A DNA stretch of 20,150 nucleotides from assembly GCF_946480385.1 (NCBI RefSeq), contig NZ_CAMLJP010000111.1, positions 1-20,150 of the forward strand. The letters run 5' to 3'. The position numbers were made by a program, and so were the translations under genes. Position 1 is the stretch's first letter. Every line of letters begins with the position of its first letter. Shown here one piece after another: positions 1 to 7,859 of the stretch. The notes beneath the pieces were generated by a model. That model saw nothing but the letters and a program-made list of their open reading frames with translations. It ran no database searches and was not told the DNA's origin. This stretch comes from an uncultured Azospirillum sp. GTDB taxonomy: Bacteria; Pseudomonadota; Alphaproteobacteria; Azospirillales; Azospirillaceae.

Positions 1-1
1 C

Positions 2-70
2 CAGGTCGCCGATTACGGCCTCGTCGCGGACCTGTTCAAGGCCGTGCCGGAGCTGCAGCAGGCGCTGTGA
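2..70 (+). CDS. etfA: Electron transfer flavoprotein alpha subunit, C-terminal end (partial)
   Basis: Only the last 22 codons are present, in the frame starting at base 2 and ending in TGA at 68-70. The tail reads ...YGLVADLFKAVPELQQAL, which matches the conserved C-terminus of EtfA, where a 'D..G.VADLF..VPEL' segment closes the FAD-binding domain. EtfA pairs with EtfB in a soluble FAD/AMP heterodimer that carries electrons from acyl-CoA and other flavin dehydrogenases to ETF-ubiquinone oxidoreductase. etfB usually lies just upstream, outside this window. A strong GC-rich hairpin follows the stop. The call rests on a short but distinctive C-terminal signature, so the family is likely but the rest of the gene cannot be checked. 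Confidence 0.72.
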   Translation, partial: QVADYGLVADLFKAVPELQQAL

Positions 71-76
71 CGATCA

Positions 77-108
77 GGCCGGGCCTCTCCGGGGAGGGAG
101 GCCCGGCC
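77..108 (+). terminator. GC-rich hairpin after etfA
   Basis: GGCCGGGCCTC (77-87) is a perfect 11-bp inverted repeat with GAGGCCCGGCC (98-108), around a 10-nt loop. It starts six bases after the etfA stop. No T-tract follows (GCTTCACGCTTG), so it is a stem-only terminator or a 3'-end stabiliser, not a textbook intrinsic terminator. Confidence 0.6.
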
Positions 109-117
109 GCTTCACGC

Positions 118-146
118 TTGCCGCGGCGGGCCGGCTGTTCTATCGC
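118..146 (+). promoter_or_regulatory. Weak sigma-70-like promoter candidate for the VOC gene
   Basis: TTGCCG (118-123) and TATCGC (141-146) are separated by 17 bp. The placement would give a start near 153 and a leader of about 28 nt. It lies just past the etfA hairpin, where a new promoter would be expected. The -10 match is only 3 of 6, so this is tentative. Confidence 0.28.
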
Positions 147-180
147 TGGCGGCACAGCAACCCGACAGCGGCAGGACGCC

Positions 181-1071
181 ATGAGCATCGACGGCATCAC
201 CGGACTGGACCATCTGGTCATCGCCACCCGCGACCTGGACGCGGCGCGCGACGCCTATACCCGGCTCGGCTTCACCGTGACGCCCCGCGGCCACCACACT
301 CAGCTGAAGTCGGCCAACCACACCATTCTGTTCCCGACCGGCACCTATCTGGAATTGCTGGGCATCGAGGAACAGCGGCCGGCCAACGCCCATTACGCCG
401 CCTTCCTGCGCCAGCGCGAGGGCATCGCCGCCGTCGCGCTGAAGACGCCGGACGCCCGCGCCGCCACCGGGCCGTTGACCGCCGCCAGCTTCCCGGTGTC
501 CGAGCCCGTCGATTTCGGCCGCCCGGTGGACCTGCCCGGCGGCCCCCGCGACGCCAACTTCACCATCACCCAGATCGACCCGGCCGCCACCCCGGCCGGC
601 CGCGTCTTCCTGTGCCAGCACCACACGCCCGAGCTGGTCTGGCGCCCCGACCAGATGGAGCACGCCAACGGCGCGACCGGACTGGAGGCGCTGGTGATCG
701 CCGCCGCCGATCCCGATGCGGTCGCCGCGACCTATGCCAAGCTGCTGGGCGGCACCGTCACCGACCGTGGTTCCGCCCGCGTGGTGGAGCCGGCCCTTCC
801 CGGCGACGGTCAGGTCCCGGTGCTGGTCGCCACGCCGGACCGGCTGAATTGGGCTTGGACCGCCGACCCGGCCTTTACCACCGCCACCCTGCCCTTCTTC
901 GCCGGCTTCGTGCTGCGCGTCGCCGATCCGGTCAAGACCCAGCAGGCTTTGCAGAAGAGCAAGTTCCCGACCGTGGTCGGCGAAGGCGTGCTGCGGGTCG
1001 GGTCGGCCAGCGCCTGCGGCGCCATGATCGCCTTCGCCCAGGATTTCGACCTGAACCGCCTGATTCCCTGA
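181..1071 (+). CDS. VOC family / glyoxalase-like domain protein
   Basis: A 296-residue cytosolic protein. The start is the ATG at 181, because the first beta strand of the domain (LDHLVIATRDL, residues 9-19) begins right after it. Upstream codons in the same frame run back into the etfA terminator and look non-coding. The N-terminal half has the vicinal-oxygen-chelate betaalphabetabetabeta pattern, with a metal-ligand-like His11 and Glu58 (TYLELLGI), and resembles the Glyoxalase_3 type. A second, more diverged module begins near residue 162 (TGLEALVIAAADPDAVAATY). VOC enzymes bind a divalent metal and act on small oxygenated substrates in lyase, isomerase, dioxygenase or resistance roles. Nothing here fixes the substrate. 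The gene stands alone between etfA and a convergent kinase gene. The ribosome-binding site is weak (GCAGGA about 6 nt upstream). Confidence 0.8.
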   Translation: MSIDGITGLDHLVIATRDLDAARDAYTRLGFTVTPRGHHTQLKSANHTILFPTGTYLELLGIEEQRPANAHYAAFLRQREGIAAVALKTPDARAATGPLTAASFPVSEPVDFGRPVDLPGGPRDANFTITQIDPAATPAGRVFLCQHHTPELVWRPDQMEHANGATGLEALVIAAADPDAVAATYAKLLGGTVTDRGSARVVEPALPGDGQVPVLVATPDRLNWAWTADPAFTTATLPFFAGFVLRVADPVKTQQALQKSKFPTVVGEGVLRVGSASACGAMIAFAQDFDLNRLIP

Positions 1072-1084
1072 CTGCCCAAGGGAC

Positions 1085-1123
1085 GGATCAGGCACCCGGA
1101 TCAGGCGCCCGGATCAGGCGACG
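1085..1123. repeat. Three tandem copies of a 13-bp unit
   Basis: GGATCAGGC plus four variable bases repeats at 1085, 1098 and 1111 with an exact 13-bp period. The third copy contains the kinase stop codon (TCA at 1114-1116 on the plus strand). The unit length is not a multiple of three, so copy-number change would alter the 3' end of the kinase gene. It is probably replication slippage between two convergent genes. Confidence 0.8.
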
Positions 1124-3603
1124 GTCTGGCGTTCGCGCAGAAGCGGCTCCAGCGCCTCGGCCACCGCGCGCCGCAGGTCGGAGGCGATCACCGGCTTGTG
1201 CATGACGCGGAAATTGCCGGCCTCCGCCTCCTGCGCGCGGGCGGGAGCGGTGTCGCCGGTGACCAGAATGCCGGGCAGGATGCGGCCAAGCGCCAGCCGG
1301 ACCTCGCGGATCGCCTCGGTCCCGGTACGGCCGTCGCGCAACCGGTAATCGGCGACGATCAGGTCGGGAGCCGGCCCGCGATTGGCGAGGTCGAGCGCCT
1401 CGCTGCAGGATTCGGCCGCCAGGACGATATAGCCCCACTCCTCCAGCATGGCGCGCAGCCCTTCGCGCACGATTCCGTCGTCCTCGATCACCAGCACCGT
1501 GGTGGCGAAGGCCGGCAGGGGAGCCAGCGGAGCGGGCACGGTCTTGGCCGCCGGCGCGTCGGCGATCGGCAGTTCCACGGTAAAGACCGATCCCTCGCCG
1601 GGGGTGGACCGTACAGTGACCTGATGGTCCAGCATCGCCGACAGCCGCCGCACCACCGCCAGACCGAGCCCAAGGCCCCGGTCGCGGTTGCGGCTGGGAT
1701 TGCCGACCTGCACGAACTCCTGGAAGATGTCCTCCTGCTGGTCGGCAGGGATGCCGATGCCGGTGTCCCACACCTCGATCCGCAGCATGCCGCCGCGGCG
1801 GCGGCAGCCGATCAGGATGCGCCCCTTGTCGGTATAACGCAGGGCGTTCTCCACCAGATTCTGCAGGATGCGGCCCAACAGCATCGAATCGCTGCGGACA
1901 TAGGCGCTGCACGGGACGATGTGCAGGATCAGCCCCTTCTGGACGGCGACGGAGCGGCTGTTGGCAGCGACGCGGTCCATCACCTCCTGCAGCGGAAACA
2001 CCTCCACCTCCGGCACCACCGCCCCGGCCTCCAACCGGGAGACGTCGAGCAGCCCGTCCAGCAGCATCTTCAGGGCGCCCAAGGCCCGATCCATGGTGCC
2101 CAGGACATTGCGGGTCATGCCGTCGCTGACGCGGGTGGACAGCACCTCCATCAGCAGCATCAACGACTGCACCGGCTGACGCAGGTCGTGGCTGGCCGCC
2201 GCCAGGAATTTCGACTTCGCGACGTTCGCAACATCGGCCTCCCGCCGGGCTTCCGCCAGCGCCGTCTGCGCCCGCTTGTGCTCGGAGATGTCGCGGACGG
2301 TGGCGATCAGGCTGACCAGACGATTGTCGTGATCGCGCACCGGCGATGCGCTCAGTTCCAGGCAACGCGGCCCCTGCGGGCCTGCCCCGTCCTCGACAAG
2401 GCCGGGACGGGTCAGTTCCACCCGCGCGTCCCGGCCCACCACGATGGCGTCGCGCAGCGGCTGCAGGGCCGACCGGTCGTTCGTCGCCCGCTCCAGCGCG
2501 GTCAGGGCGCCGCTGCCCATCAGGGCTGAGACCGGTGCGCCCAGCAGCTTTTCCAGCGCCGGATTGACATAGACGATGGGCATGCCGGGCTGGGTGGCGT
2601 CGGCGATCATGATGCCGTCATTGCTCCAGGCCAGCGCCCGGTTGCGCACCCGCAGTGCCCGGTCGGTATGGCGGCGCCATTGCAGTTCGACGATGAAGGC
2701 GATGACGAACAGCAGGATCACCACCGTGGTGGCGACCGCCCAGCCGATGTAGAGGCGAGCATTGTCGCGCCAGGGGCCGAACACCGTCTCCACCGATTCA
2801 CCGACGACCGCGATCACCGGATAGTCGGGAGCCGACCGGAAGGCGGTGATCCGCTCCACGCCGTCGATCGGGCTGTTCATGCGCATATGGCCGACGGGGT
2901 GCTGCCTGATCGCCTGCCAAAGCTCGCCGTTGGCCGAATCGCGGCTCGATGCCGCCTTCATTCCCCCATTGCGGGCGATGATGATGCCGTCGGAGCGCAG
3001 CAGCGCCGCCGCACCGTCCGGAGGCAGGCCAAGCACGCGGTAGTAGCGGACGAAGGATTCAACCGGAATGTCGGCGACGGCAATCCCGGCGAAGGTTCCG
3101 TCGGCGTTCTCCAGCCGGCGCGATACGGGGATGATCAGATCCTGCGTTTCCGACGAGGCATAGGGGATGCCGATCACCAGCCCGCGCGGCGCACTGTCAC
3201 GGGCGTTGCGGAACTCGTCGCGGTCGGTGATAGCCCCCTGAAAGGTGGCCCGTCCACCGCCCATGGTCAGCAGGCCCGAGGCGTCATAGACGCGAACGCC
3301 CACCACCAGCCCCTCTTCGAAGGCGCGGCGGGAATCCAGGCGCATGGCGCGGTTGCGCTCGGTGTTGGCGATCAGGTCCAGCAGCAGGTCGTCGACCCGG
3401 CGGAAGGTGGAGACCGCATGCTCCTCCACCAGACGGGCGATGACGGCCGTCTTCTCATGAGCCGTCAGGTCGAGCAGCCGCTCTTCCCGATGCAGACGGT
3501 CGAGCAGAATCCACCAAAGGGCGGCGATGGCCAGCGCAACCGCCAGAGCAGGCAGGACCAGCCGCCCGCCGAAACCGGAAAAAAGCCAGAGCGCCCGCTT
3601 CAC
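1114..3603 (-). CDS. Membrane hybrid sensor histidine kinase (Cache-PAS-HisKA-HATPase-REC)
   Basis: An 829-residue inner-membrane kinase, starting from GTG at 3603 with GGGGT about 5 nt upstream. Order of parts: TM1 at residues 13-34; a periplasmic double-Cache-like sensor at about 40-280; TM2 at 285-306; a PAS domain at about 318-440; HisKA with phospho-acceptor His472 (ASHDLRQP); an HATPase with N box Asn586 and G1 box DTGIGIP (613-619); and a C-terminal receiver with acidic pair Asp708/Asp709, phospho-acceptor Asp752, Thr782 and Lys803. All catalytic residues are present. The 'SHDLRQP' H box is typical of hybrid kinases that relay through their own receiver. Cache domains usually sense small extracellular ligands such as organic acids or amino acids. 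No cognate regulator is adjacent, so the partner is unknown. The frame stays open to 3822, but that extension overlaps the divergent murJ start and puts about 73 unlikely residues before TM1. Confidence 0.88.
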   Translation of the reverse strand: MKRALWLFSGFGGRLVLPALAVALAIAALWWILLDRLHREERLLDLTAHEKTAVIARLVEEHAVSTFRRVDDLLLDLIANTERNRAMRLDSRRAFEEGLVVGVRVYDASGLLTMGGGRATFQGAITDRDEFRNARDSAPRGLVIGIPYASSETQDLIIPVSRRLENADGTFAGIAVADIPVESFVRYYRVLGLPPDGAAALLRSDGIIIARNGGMKAASSRDSANGELWQAIRQHPVGHMRMNSPIDGVERITAFRSAPDYPVIAVVGESVETVFGPWRDNARLYIGWAVATTVVILLFVIAFIVELQWRRHTDRALRVRNRALAWSNDGIMIADATQPGMPIVYVNPALEKLLGAPVSALMGSGALTALERATNDRSALQPLRDAIVVGRDARVELTRPGLVEDGAGPQGPRCLELSASPVRDHDNRLVSLIATVRDISEHKRAQTALAEARREADVANVAKSKFLAAASHDLRQPVQSLMLLMEVLSTRVSDGMTRNVLGTMDRALGALKMLLDGLLDVSRLEAGAVVPEVEVFPLQEVMDRVAANSRSVAVQKGLILHIVPCSAYVRSDSMLLGRILQNLVENALRYTDKGRILIGCRRRGGMLRIEVWDTGIGIPADQQEDIFQEFVQVGNPSRNRDRGLGLGLAVVRRLSAMLDHQVTVRSTPGEGSVFTVELPIADAPAAKTVPAPLAPLPAFATTVLVIEDDGIVREGLRAMLEEWGYIVLAAESCSEALDLANRGPAPDLIVADYRLRDGRTGTEAIREVRLALGRILPGILVTGDTAPARAQEAEAGNFRVMHKPVIASDLRRAVAEALEPLLRERQTVA

Positions 3604-3655
3604 GTATACCCCGAACGCAGTGGATCGTCCGCCGGCCGCGTCCTTCGGCGTGAAA

Positions 3656-3678
3656 GCGGACGCAGGCAGGCGGACGCA
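3656..3678. repeat. Direct repeat between the kinase and murJ
   Basis: GCGGACGCA occurs at 3656-3664 and again at 3670-3678, a 14-bp period. It lies in the 238-bp divergent gap between the kinase start (3603) and murJ (3842). It could be an operator pair for either gene or chance in GC-rich DNA. I found no convincing -35/-10 pair in this gap. Confidence 0.3.
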
Positions 3679-3841
3679 AGCATGCCGCAATGCCGATGCC
3701 GACGCAACGCCGTTACCGGCAAGGTGGCAGCGGCGGACAGTTGCTCCACCCATGCAGACCAGCGCCACCACCAACGGTATCGCATCCACCGCGCCGAAAA
3801 GCCGGCTTTGCCACGCTCCCATGGCCGGCTATACCGCCGCG

Positions 3842-5416
3842 ATGAATTTCGCACGCGCCATCGCCACCGTCGGCGGCCTGACCCTGCTGAGCCGGCTGGC
3901 CGGCTTCGCACGCGACATCCTGACCGCGGCCGTGCTCGGCGCCGGTCCGGTCGCCGACGCCTTCTTCGTCGCGCTGAAGCTGCCCAACCTGTTCCGCCGG
4001 CTGTTCGCGGAGGGCGCCTTCGGCGTCGCCTTCGTTCCGCTCTTCGCTGCGGAATTGCAGACCCGCGGGCGGGCCGCCGCCATCCGCTTCGCGGAAGAGG
4101 CGCTGGCGATGCTGCTGGCGATGCTGCTGCCCTTCACGCTGGCCGCCGTCGTCGCCATGCCCTGGCTGATGCATGGTCTCGCTCCCGGCTTTTCGGACGA
4201 GCCGGCCAAGTTCGCCCTGGCGGTGGACATGGCGCGCCTGACCTTTCCCTATCTGGCGCTGATCTCGCTGGTGGCGCTGCTGGGTGGGGTGCTGAACGCG
4301 CTCGACCGTTTCGGCCCTTTCGCCGCCGCTCCCATCGCCTTCAACCTGACGCTGGTCGCGGCGCTGCTGATCGCCCCGCGGCTGGGGCTGGAACCCGGCA
4401 CCGCCATGGCTGCGGCGGTCACGCTGTCGGGTGCCGTTCAGGTCGCGTGGATGTCCTGGGCCTGCGGCAAGGCGGGTGTCGCCCTGCGGCTGCGTCCGCC
4501 ACGCATGACGGAGGGGATGCGGCGGCTGTTCCGCCTGATCGGGCCGGGCGCGATCGGGGCCGGCGTCATGCAGATCAACCTGTTCCTGAACATCGTGCTG
4601 GCCTCGCTGCTGCCGTCGGGCGCGGTGTCCTTCCTCTATTATGCCGACCGTCTGAACCAGATGCCGCTGGGCGTCATCGGCATCGCCATCGGCACCGCCC
4701 TGCTGCCGGTGCTGGCCCGTCATGTCGCCGCCGGGGACGAGCGGATGGTCCGCCATTATCTGAGCCGCGCGCTGGAGTTCAGCCTGCTGCTCGGCCTGCC
4801 GGCGGCGGTCGCGCTGGGCGTGGCGGGCGCGCCCATCGTCGCCGTCCTGTTCCAGCGCGGCGCCTTCGGCCCGGAGGAGGCGCAGGCCACGGCGATGGCG
4901 CTCGCCGCCTATGCCATCGGCATCCCGGCCTATGTGATCGTGAAGTCGCTGAACGCCGCCTTCTTCGCCCGCCACGACACGGTGACGCCGGTGCGGGTTG
5001 CAGTCATCGTGACGGTGGCAACCGCCCTGCTGGCGCTGCTGCTGATGCCCTGGCTCGGGCATGTCGGCATCGCGCTCGCCACCGGCCTGACCGCCTGGCT
5101 GGATGTCGGGCTGCTGGTCGTTGCGATGCGCAGGCGCGGGCTGTTCGACCTGGATGACCGGCTGAAACGCCGCGCACCGCGCATCGCCGTGGCGACAGTC
5201 GGCATGGGGGCGGCACTTTTGGTGGGCGAGCGCGTGCTGGCGCATTGGCTGGCGGCACCTTCCACCGCGGTGCGGTTCCTGGCTCTGGCCTTGCTGGTGT
5301 CCGGCGGAGCCGCGGTCTTCGGAGCGCTGGCGGCGCTGCTGGGCGGGGCTAAACTGGCAGACGTGAAGGGCATGCTGTCGAAGCAGGCGCAACCGGGCGG
5401 AGATCCGGTCGGCTGA
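3842..5416 (+). CDS. murJ: Lipid II flippase MurJ
   Basis: A 524-residue polytopic inner-membrane protein of the MVF/MOP superfamily. MurJ moves undecaprenyl-PP-MurNAc-pentapeptide-GlcNAc to the periplasm for peptidoglycan synthesis. The start is the ATG at 3842, because this numbering lines up exactly with the essential residues known from E. coli MurJ: Arg18, Arg24, Asp39, Arg52, Glu57, and Asp269-Arg270 in YYADRLNQMPLG. An upstream in-frame ATG at 3821 would add seven residues. Neither start has a good Shine-Dalgarno sequence. About 14 hydrophobic helices are visible, and the length is close to the family norm of about 510-530. It is transcribed divergently from the hybrid kinase and ends 41 bp from the convergent AraC-type gene, with a hairpin between them. 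It is probably monocistronic. Confidence 0.95.
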   Translation: MNFARAIATVGGLTLLSRLAGFARDILTAAVLGAGPVADAFFVALKLPNLFRRLFAEGAFGVAFVPLFAAELQTRGRAAAIRFAEEALAMLLAMLLPFTLAAVVAMPWLMHGLAPGFSDEPAKFALAVDMARLTFPYLALISLVALLGGVLNALDRFGPFAAAPIAFNLTLVAALLIAPRLGLEPGTAMAAAVTLSGAVQVAWMSWACGKAGVALRLRPPRMTEGMRRLFRLIGPGAIGAGVMQINLFLNIVLASLLPSGAVSFLYYADRLNQMPLGVIGIAIGTALLPVLARHVAAGDERMVRHYLSRALEFSLLLGLPAAVALGVAGAPIVAVLFQRGAFGPEEAQATAMALAAYAIGIPAYVIVKSLNAAFFARHDTVTPVRVAVIVTVATALLALLLMPWLGHVGIALATGLTAWLDVGLLVVAMRRRGLFDLDDRLKRRAPRIAVATVGMGAALLVGERVLAHWLAAPSTAVRFLALALLVSGGAAVFGALAALLGGAKLADVKGMLSKQAQPGGDPVG

Positions 5417-5422
5417 ACCAGT

Positions 5423-5452
5423 GGCGAACGGAAGCGGCGCCACTTCCGTGCC
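5423..5452. terminator. Hairpin between convergent murJ and AraC-type gene
   Basis: ACGGAAG (5428-5434) pairs with CTTCCGT (5443-5449), and an outer GGC/GCC extends the stem across a two-base bulge. It fills the 41-bp gap between the two stop codons. There is no T-tract on either side, so it may act in both directions with modest efficiency. Confidence 0.45.
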
Positions 5453-5457
5453 GTGCC

Positions 5458-6315
5458 TTACTTGATTGGCAAATAGACGTCGGTCAGAAGATCATGCTCC
5501 GGCGTCTCGCCGATGAAGTTCAGATAGTGGAAATAGACCGGGAAATCGCGAAGCTCTTCACCGCTTTCCGGAAGCCATCGGCCATAGAGAAACCGCACGA
5601 CCTCCCCGATCTGCTCGTGCGCTCCGCGGTGCCTGACCACGGCGCAACGGCCACCGGGAATAAGCTTCTTCACCACCCCTTGGGGATTGTCCGGCATCTC
5701 GCCGTCGATCTCCCCGCAGATGTCGAACCGGAAGTCGGCCGGTTCGGTGGTTTCCGGGTTGTCGAAGGCGACGCCGAAGGTCCGGCACCGCTCCCGCGGC
5801 GACAGCCCGCTGCTCTTGCGCCAGTCGATGAAGATGCGAACGGAGTCATTCACGCCTTCGATCGGTCCCCGATGACAGTAGGCCGCGACCTGGACGGGCG
5901 CGACTTCGACGATTGAGACATCCATGGTCCTGATCCTTCTTCTTTTGATGTGACGATAGCGGTCGTGCCATTGCCGCCATTCCGGAGTTTTCCTGAACTC
6001 CGACGGCGTCTGGCCGAACGCATTCCGGAAGGCGCGGGAGAAGGATTCCGGCGTTTCGAAACCGGCGTCCAAGGCGATGTCGATGACCTTGTCGGCCGGA
6101 TAGAAGGCCAGCCGGAACGACGCCCGCTTCAACCGTGCAAGCTGGATGTATTTCCCGATGCTGACATCGAAATGAGCAGAAAAGAGACGATGAAAGTGGA
6201 ATTTCGAGAGGCAGGCGACATCGCTCAACCTGTCCAGCGACAGGTCTCCTTCCAGATTCTGATCGATGTAGTCGAACAGCCTGGAAAACCTCTCGTCATA
6301 CTCTTGCCTGCTCAT
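5458..6315 (-). CDS. AraC-family regulator with GyrI-like effector-binding domain
   Basis: A 285-residue transcription regulator. The N-terminal AraC DNA-binding domain (about 8-110) has two helix-turn-helix units: LSLDRLSDVACLSKFHFHR (26-44), and a second around VIDIALDAGFETPESFSRAF (77-96). A GyrI/SbmC-like domain follows from the internal Met131 (MDVSIVEVAPVQVAAYCHRG) to the end. This fold binds small amphipathic ligands in Rob- and BmrR-like proteins. The start is the ATG at 6315. The frame is open to 6498, but that extension overlaps the metZ promoter and carries unlikely sequence. No good Shine-Dalgarno is visible. The regulator is divergent from metZ, but the SAM-II switch already explains metZ control, so its target and ligand are unknown. 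Self-regulation from the shared 333-bp gap is plausible. Confidence 0.88.
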   Translation of the reverse strand: MSRQEYDERFSRLFDYIDQNLEGDLSLDRLSDVACLSKFHFHRLFSAHFDVSIGKYIQLARLKRASFRLAFYPADKVIDIALDAGFETPESFSRAFRNAFGQTPSEFRKTPEWRQWHDRYRHIKRRRIRTMDVSIVEVAPVQVAAYCHRGPIEGVNDSVRIFIDWRKSSGLSPRERCRTFGVAFDNPETTEPADFRFDICGEIDGEMPDNPQGVVKKLIPGGRCAVVRHRGAHEQIGEVVRFLYGRWLPESGEELRDFPVYFHYLNFIGETPEHDLLTDVYLPIK

Positions 6316-6460
6316 CGTCGGTCTGGCCTGCACGGTTGATGGAGGGAACCATAAGCTGGGGGTCCGGCAGCCGTCCTGGCACATCTTGCTGAATATCGAC
6401 CGCGATTTCGGATCGGCAGACCGAATGGCGTCCGGAAAAGGGAAGGCGGCGCTACCCCAC

Positions 6461-6489
6461 TTGACGGCGGTCATACGCAGTCGTACAAG
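6461..6489 (+). promoter_or_regulatory. sigma-70 promoter of metZ
   Basis: TTGACG (6461-6466) and TACAAG (6484-6489) have the ideal 17-bp spacer. The predicted start, about 6495-6497, coincides with the first base of the SAM-II aptamer. The two independent signals support each other. The rest of the gap, 6316-6460, shows nothing I can name. Confidence 0.7.
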
Positions 6490-6496
6490 CGAACCC

Positions 6497-6554
6497 ACGT
6501 GGTGATTTGGTCGACCGGCTTGCGGGCCACGTAAAACAATCCGCTAAAAAGGTC
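6497..6554 (+). promoter_or_regulatory. SAM-II riboswitch aptamer in the metZ leader
   Basis: The segment carries the SAM-II hallmarks in order: ACGTGG-TGATTTG near the 5' end, CCGGCTTGC, then CCACGT, an A-rich linker (AAAACAAT) and CGCTAAAAAGG. P1 forms between 6497-6502 and 6527-6532. The H-type pseudoknot forms between loop bases GACC (6513-6516) and GGTC (6551-6554), and between GCGG (6522-6525) and CCGC (6541-6544). SAM-II is a known S-adenosylmethionine sensor of Alphaproteobacteria, often upstream of metA, metX or metZ. Ligand binding stabilises the pseudoknot and lowers expression. The position directly before metZ and at the predicted transcript start fits fully. Confidence 0.92.
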
Positions 6555-6572
6555 CGAGCCGCGTCCGCGCCT

Positions 6573-6598
6573 CGACCCGATCGGTCGGGGCGTTTTTT
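6573..6598 (+). terminator. Intrinsic terminator (attenuator) of the metZ leader
   Basis: The stem CCCGA (6576-6580) / TCGGG (6585-6589) has loop TCGG and is extended by CG/CG across one mismatch. It is followed by six T residues (6593-6598). It lies between the SAM-II aptamer and metZ, so it would stop transcription before the gene. An alternative pairing of 6551-6558 with 6571-6577 would disrupt it, giving a likely on/off switch. Confidence 0.8.
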
Positions 6599-6648
6599 GT
6601 TTGCGGCCGGCCTCGCCCCACCGGCGTCATTCAGGGGAGAGTTGCGGA

Positions 6649-7857
6649 ATGTCGCGCACCGATCATCGCAATCCGAACGTCGCGGGGCTGCGCCCGCGGT
6701 CCAAGCTGGTCCATGGCGGCATCCGCCGCTCCCAGTTCGACGAGACCTGCGAGGCTCTGTACCAGACCTCCGGCTTCGTTTACGGCTCGGCCGAAGAGGC
6801 GGAGAACGCCTTCGCCAACGATGGCTCGCGCCATGTCTACTCGCGCTTCCGCAACCCGACCTCGGCGATGTTCGAGGATCGGCTGGCCGAGTATGAGGGC
6901 GCCGAATGGGCCTATGCCACCGCCAGCGGCATGGCGGCGGTGCATGGCGCGCTGATGAGCGGCCTGCGCGCCGGCGACCGGGTGGTGGCGCCGCGCGCGC
7001 TCTTCATCTCCTGCTATTGGATCCTGAAGGAGCTGTGCGGCCGCTACGGCATCGAGACCGTGTTCGTCGACGGCACCAACCTGACGGAATGGGAAGAGGC
7101 GCTGTCCAAGCCAACCAAGGCGGTCTTCCTGGAAACGCCGTCGAACCCCGGGCTCGAGGTCGTCGATCTCAAGGCGGTCTGCGATCTCGCCCATAAGGCC
7201 GGCGCGATGGTCGTCGCCGACAACGCCTTCGCGACTCCGGTCCTGCAGCGCCCGTTCGACTTCGGCGCCGACGTCATCATCTATTCGGCGACCAAGCACA
7301 TCGACGGTCAGGGCCGCTGCCTGGGCGGCGTCATCCTGGCCAAGGACAAGAAGTACGCCTCCGAGGTCATCCACCCCTTCCTGCGCAACACCGGCCCGAC
7401 CATTTCCCCCTTCAATTCCTGGCTGCTGCTGAAGGGCATGGAGACGCTTGAGCTGCGCGTGCAGGCCCAGTCGGCGGCCGGACTGCAGGTCGCGGAGTTC
7501 CTGGAAAGCCACCCGAAGGTCGCCCAGGTGCTGTATCCGCTGCTGCCCAGCCACCCGCAATATGATCTGGTGCGCAAGCAGATGACCGGCGGCGGCAACA
7601 TGCTGTCGATCTTCCTGAAGGGCGGCAAGACCGAGGCGTTCAACACGCTGAACGGCCTGCGCATGGTGATGATCTCCAACAATCTCGGCGATTCGAAGAG
7701 CCTCATCACCCACCCCGCCACCACCACCCACTCCAAGCTGACGGACGAGGAAAAGGTCGCCGCGCGGATCGAACCCGGCCTGCTGCGCCTGTCCGTTGGT
7801 CTCGAGGACCCCCAGGACATCATCGAAGATCTCGACCGCGCGCTCGCCGAGGCGTAA
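6649..7857 (+). CDS. metZ: O-succinylhomoserine sulfhydrylase MetZ
   Basis: A 402-residue PLP enzyme of the Cys/Met metabolism (trans-sulfuration) family. It makes homocysteine directly from O-succinylhomoserine and sulfide in methionine biosynthesis, in the cytosol. Visible landmarks: YSRFRNPT (64-71), the PLP-ring Asp191 in VADNAFATP, the Schiff-base Lys216 in YSATKHIDGQGR, and the C-terminal RLSVGLEDPQDIIEDL typical of MetZ. The start is the ATG at 6649, with AGGGGAG about 10 nt upstream. The frame is open further, but that would enter the terminator. A sigma-70 promoter, SAM-II aptamer and terminator precede it, so expression should fall when SAM is high. A strong hairpin ends the unit. 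The choice of MetZ over MetY or MetB comes from length, N-terminal sequence and riboswitch context. Confidence 0.93.
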   Translation: MSRTDHRNPNVAGLRPRSKLVHGGIRRSQFDETCEALYQTSGFVYGSAEEAENAFANDGSRHVYSRFRNPTSAMFEDRLAEYEGAEWAYATASGMAAVHGALMSGLRAGDRVVAPRALFISCYWILKELCGRYGIETVFVDGTNLTEWEEALSKPTKAVFLETPSNPGLEVVDLKAVCDLAHKAGAMVVADNAFATPVLQRPFDFGADVIIYSATKHIDGQGRCLGGVILAKDKKYASEVIHPFLRNTGPTISPFNSWLLLKGMETLELRVQAQSAAGLQVAEFLESHPKVAQVLYPLLPSHPQYDLVRKQMTGGGNMLSIFLKGGKTEAFNTLNGLRMVMISNNLGDSKSLITHPATTTHSKLTDEEKVAARIEPGLLRLSVGLEDPQDIIEDLDRALAEA

Positions 7858-7859
7858 AG

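Noticed and set aside
3604..3822. N-terminal extension of the hybrid kinase to an upstream start
   Set aside because: It adds about 73 residues without domain pattern before TM1 and lies in the divergent gap. The GTG at 3603 has a plausible binding site.
2668..5157. An 829-codon plus-strand open frame across the kinase and murJ
   Set aside because: It overlaps two well-supported genes in other frames and has low-complexity Arg/Gly/Pro composition. Its length reflects high GC, not coding.
6316..6498. N-terminal extension of the AraC-type regulator to 6498
   Set aside because: It would overlap the metZ promoter and aptamer start, and the added residues show no conserved pattern. The ATG at 6315 starts right at the DNA-binding domain.
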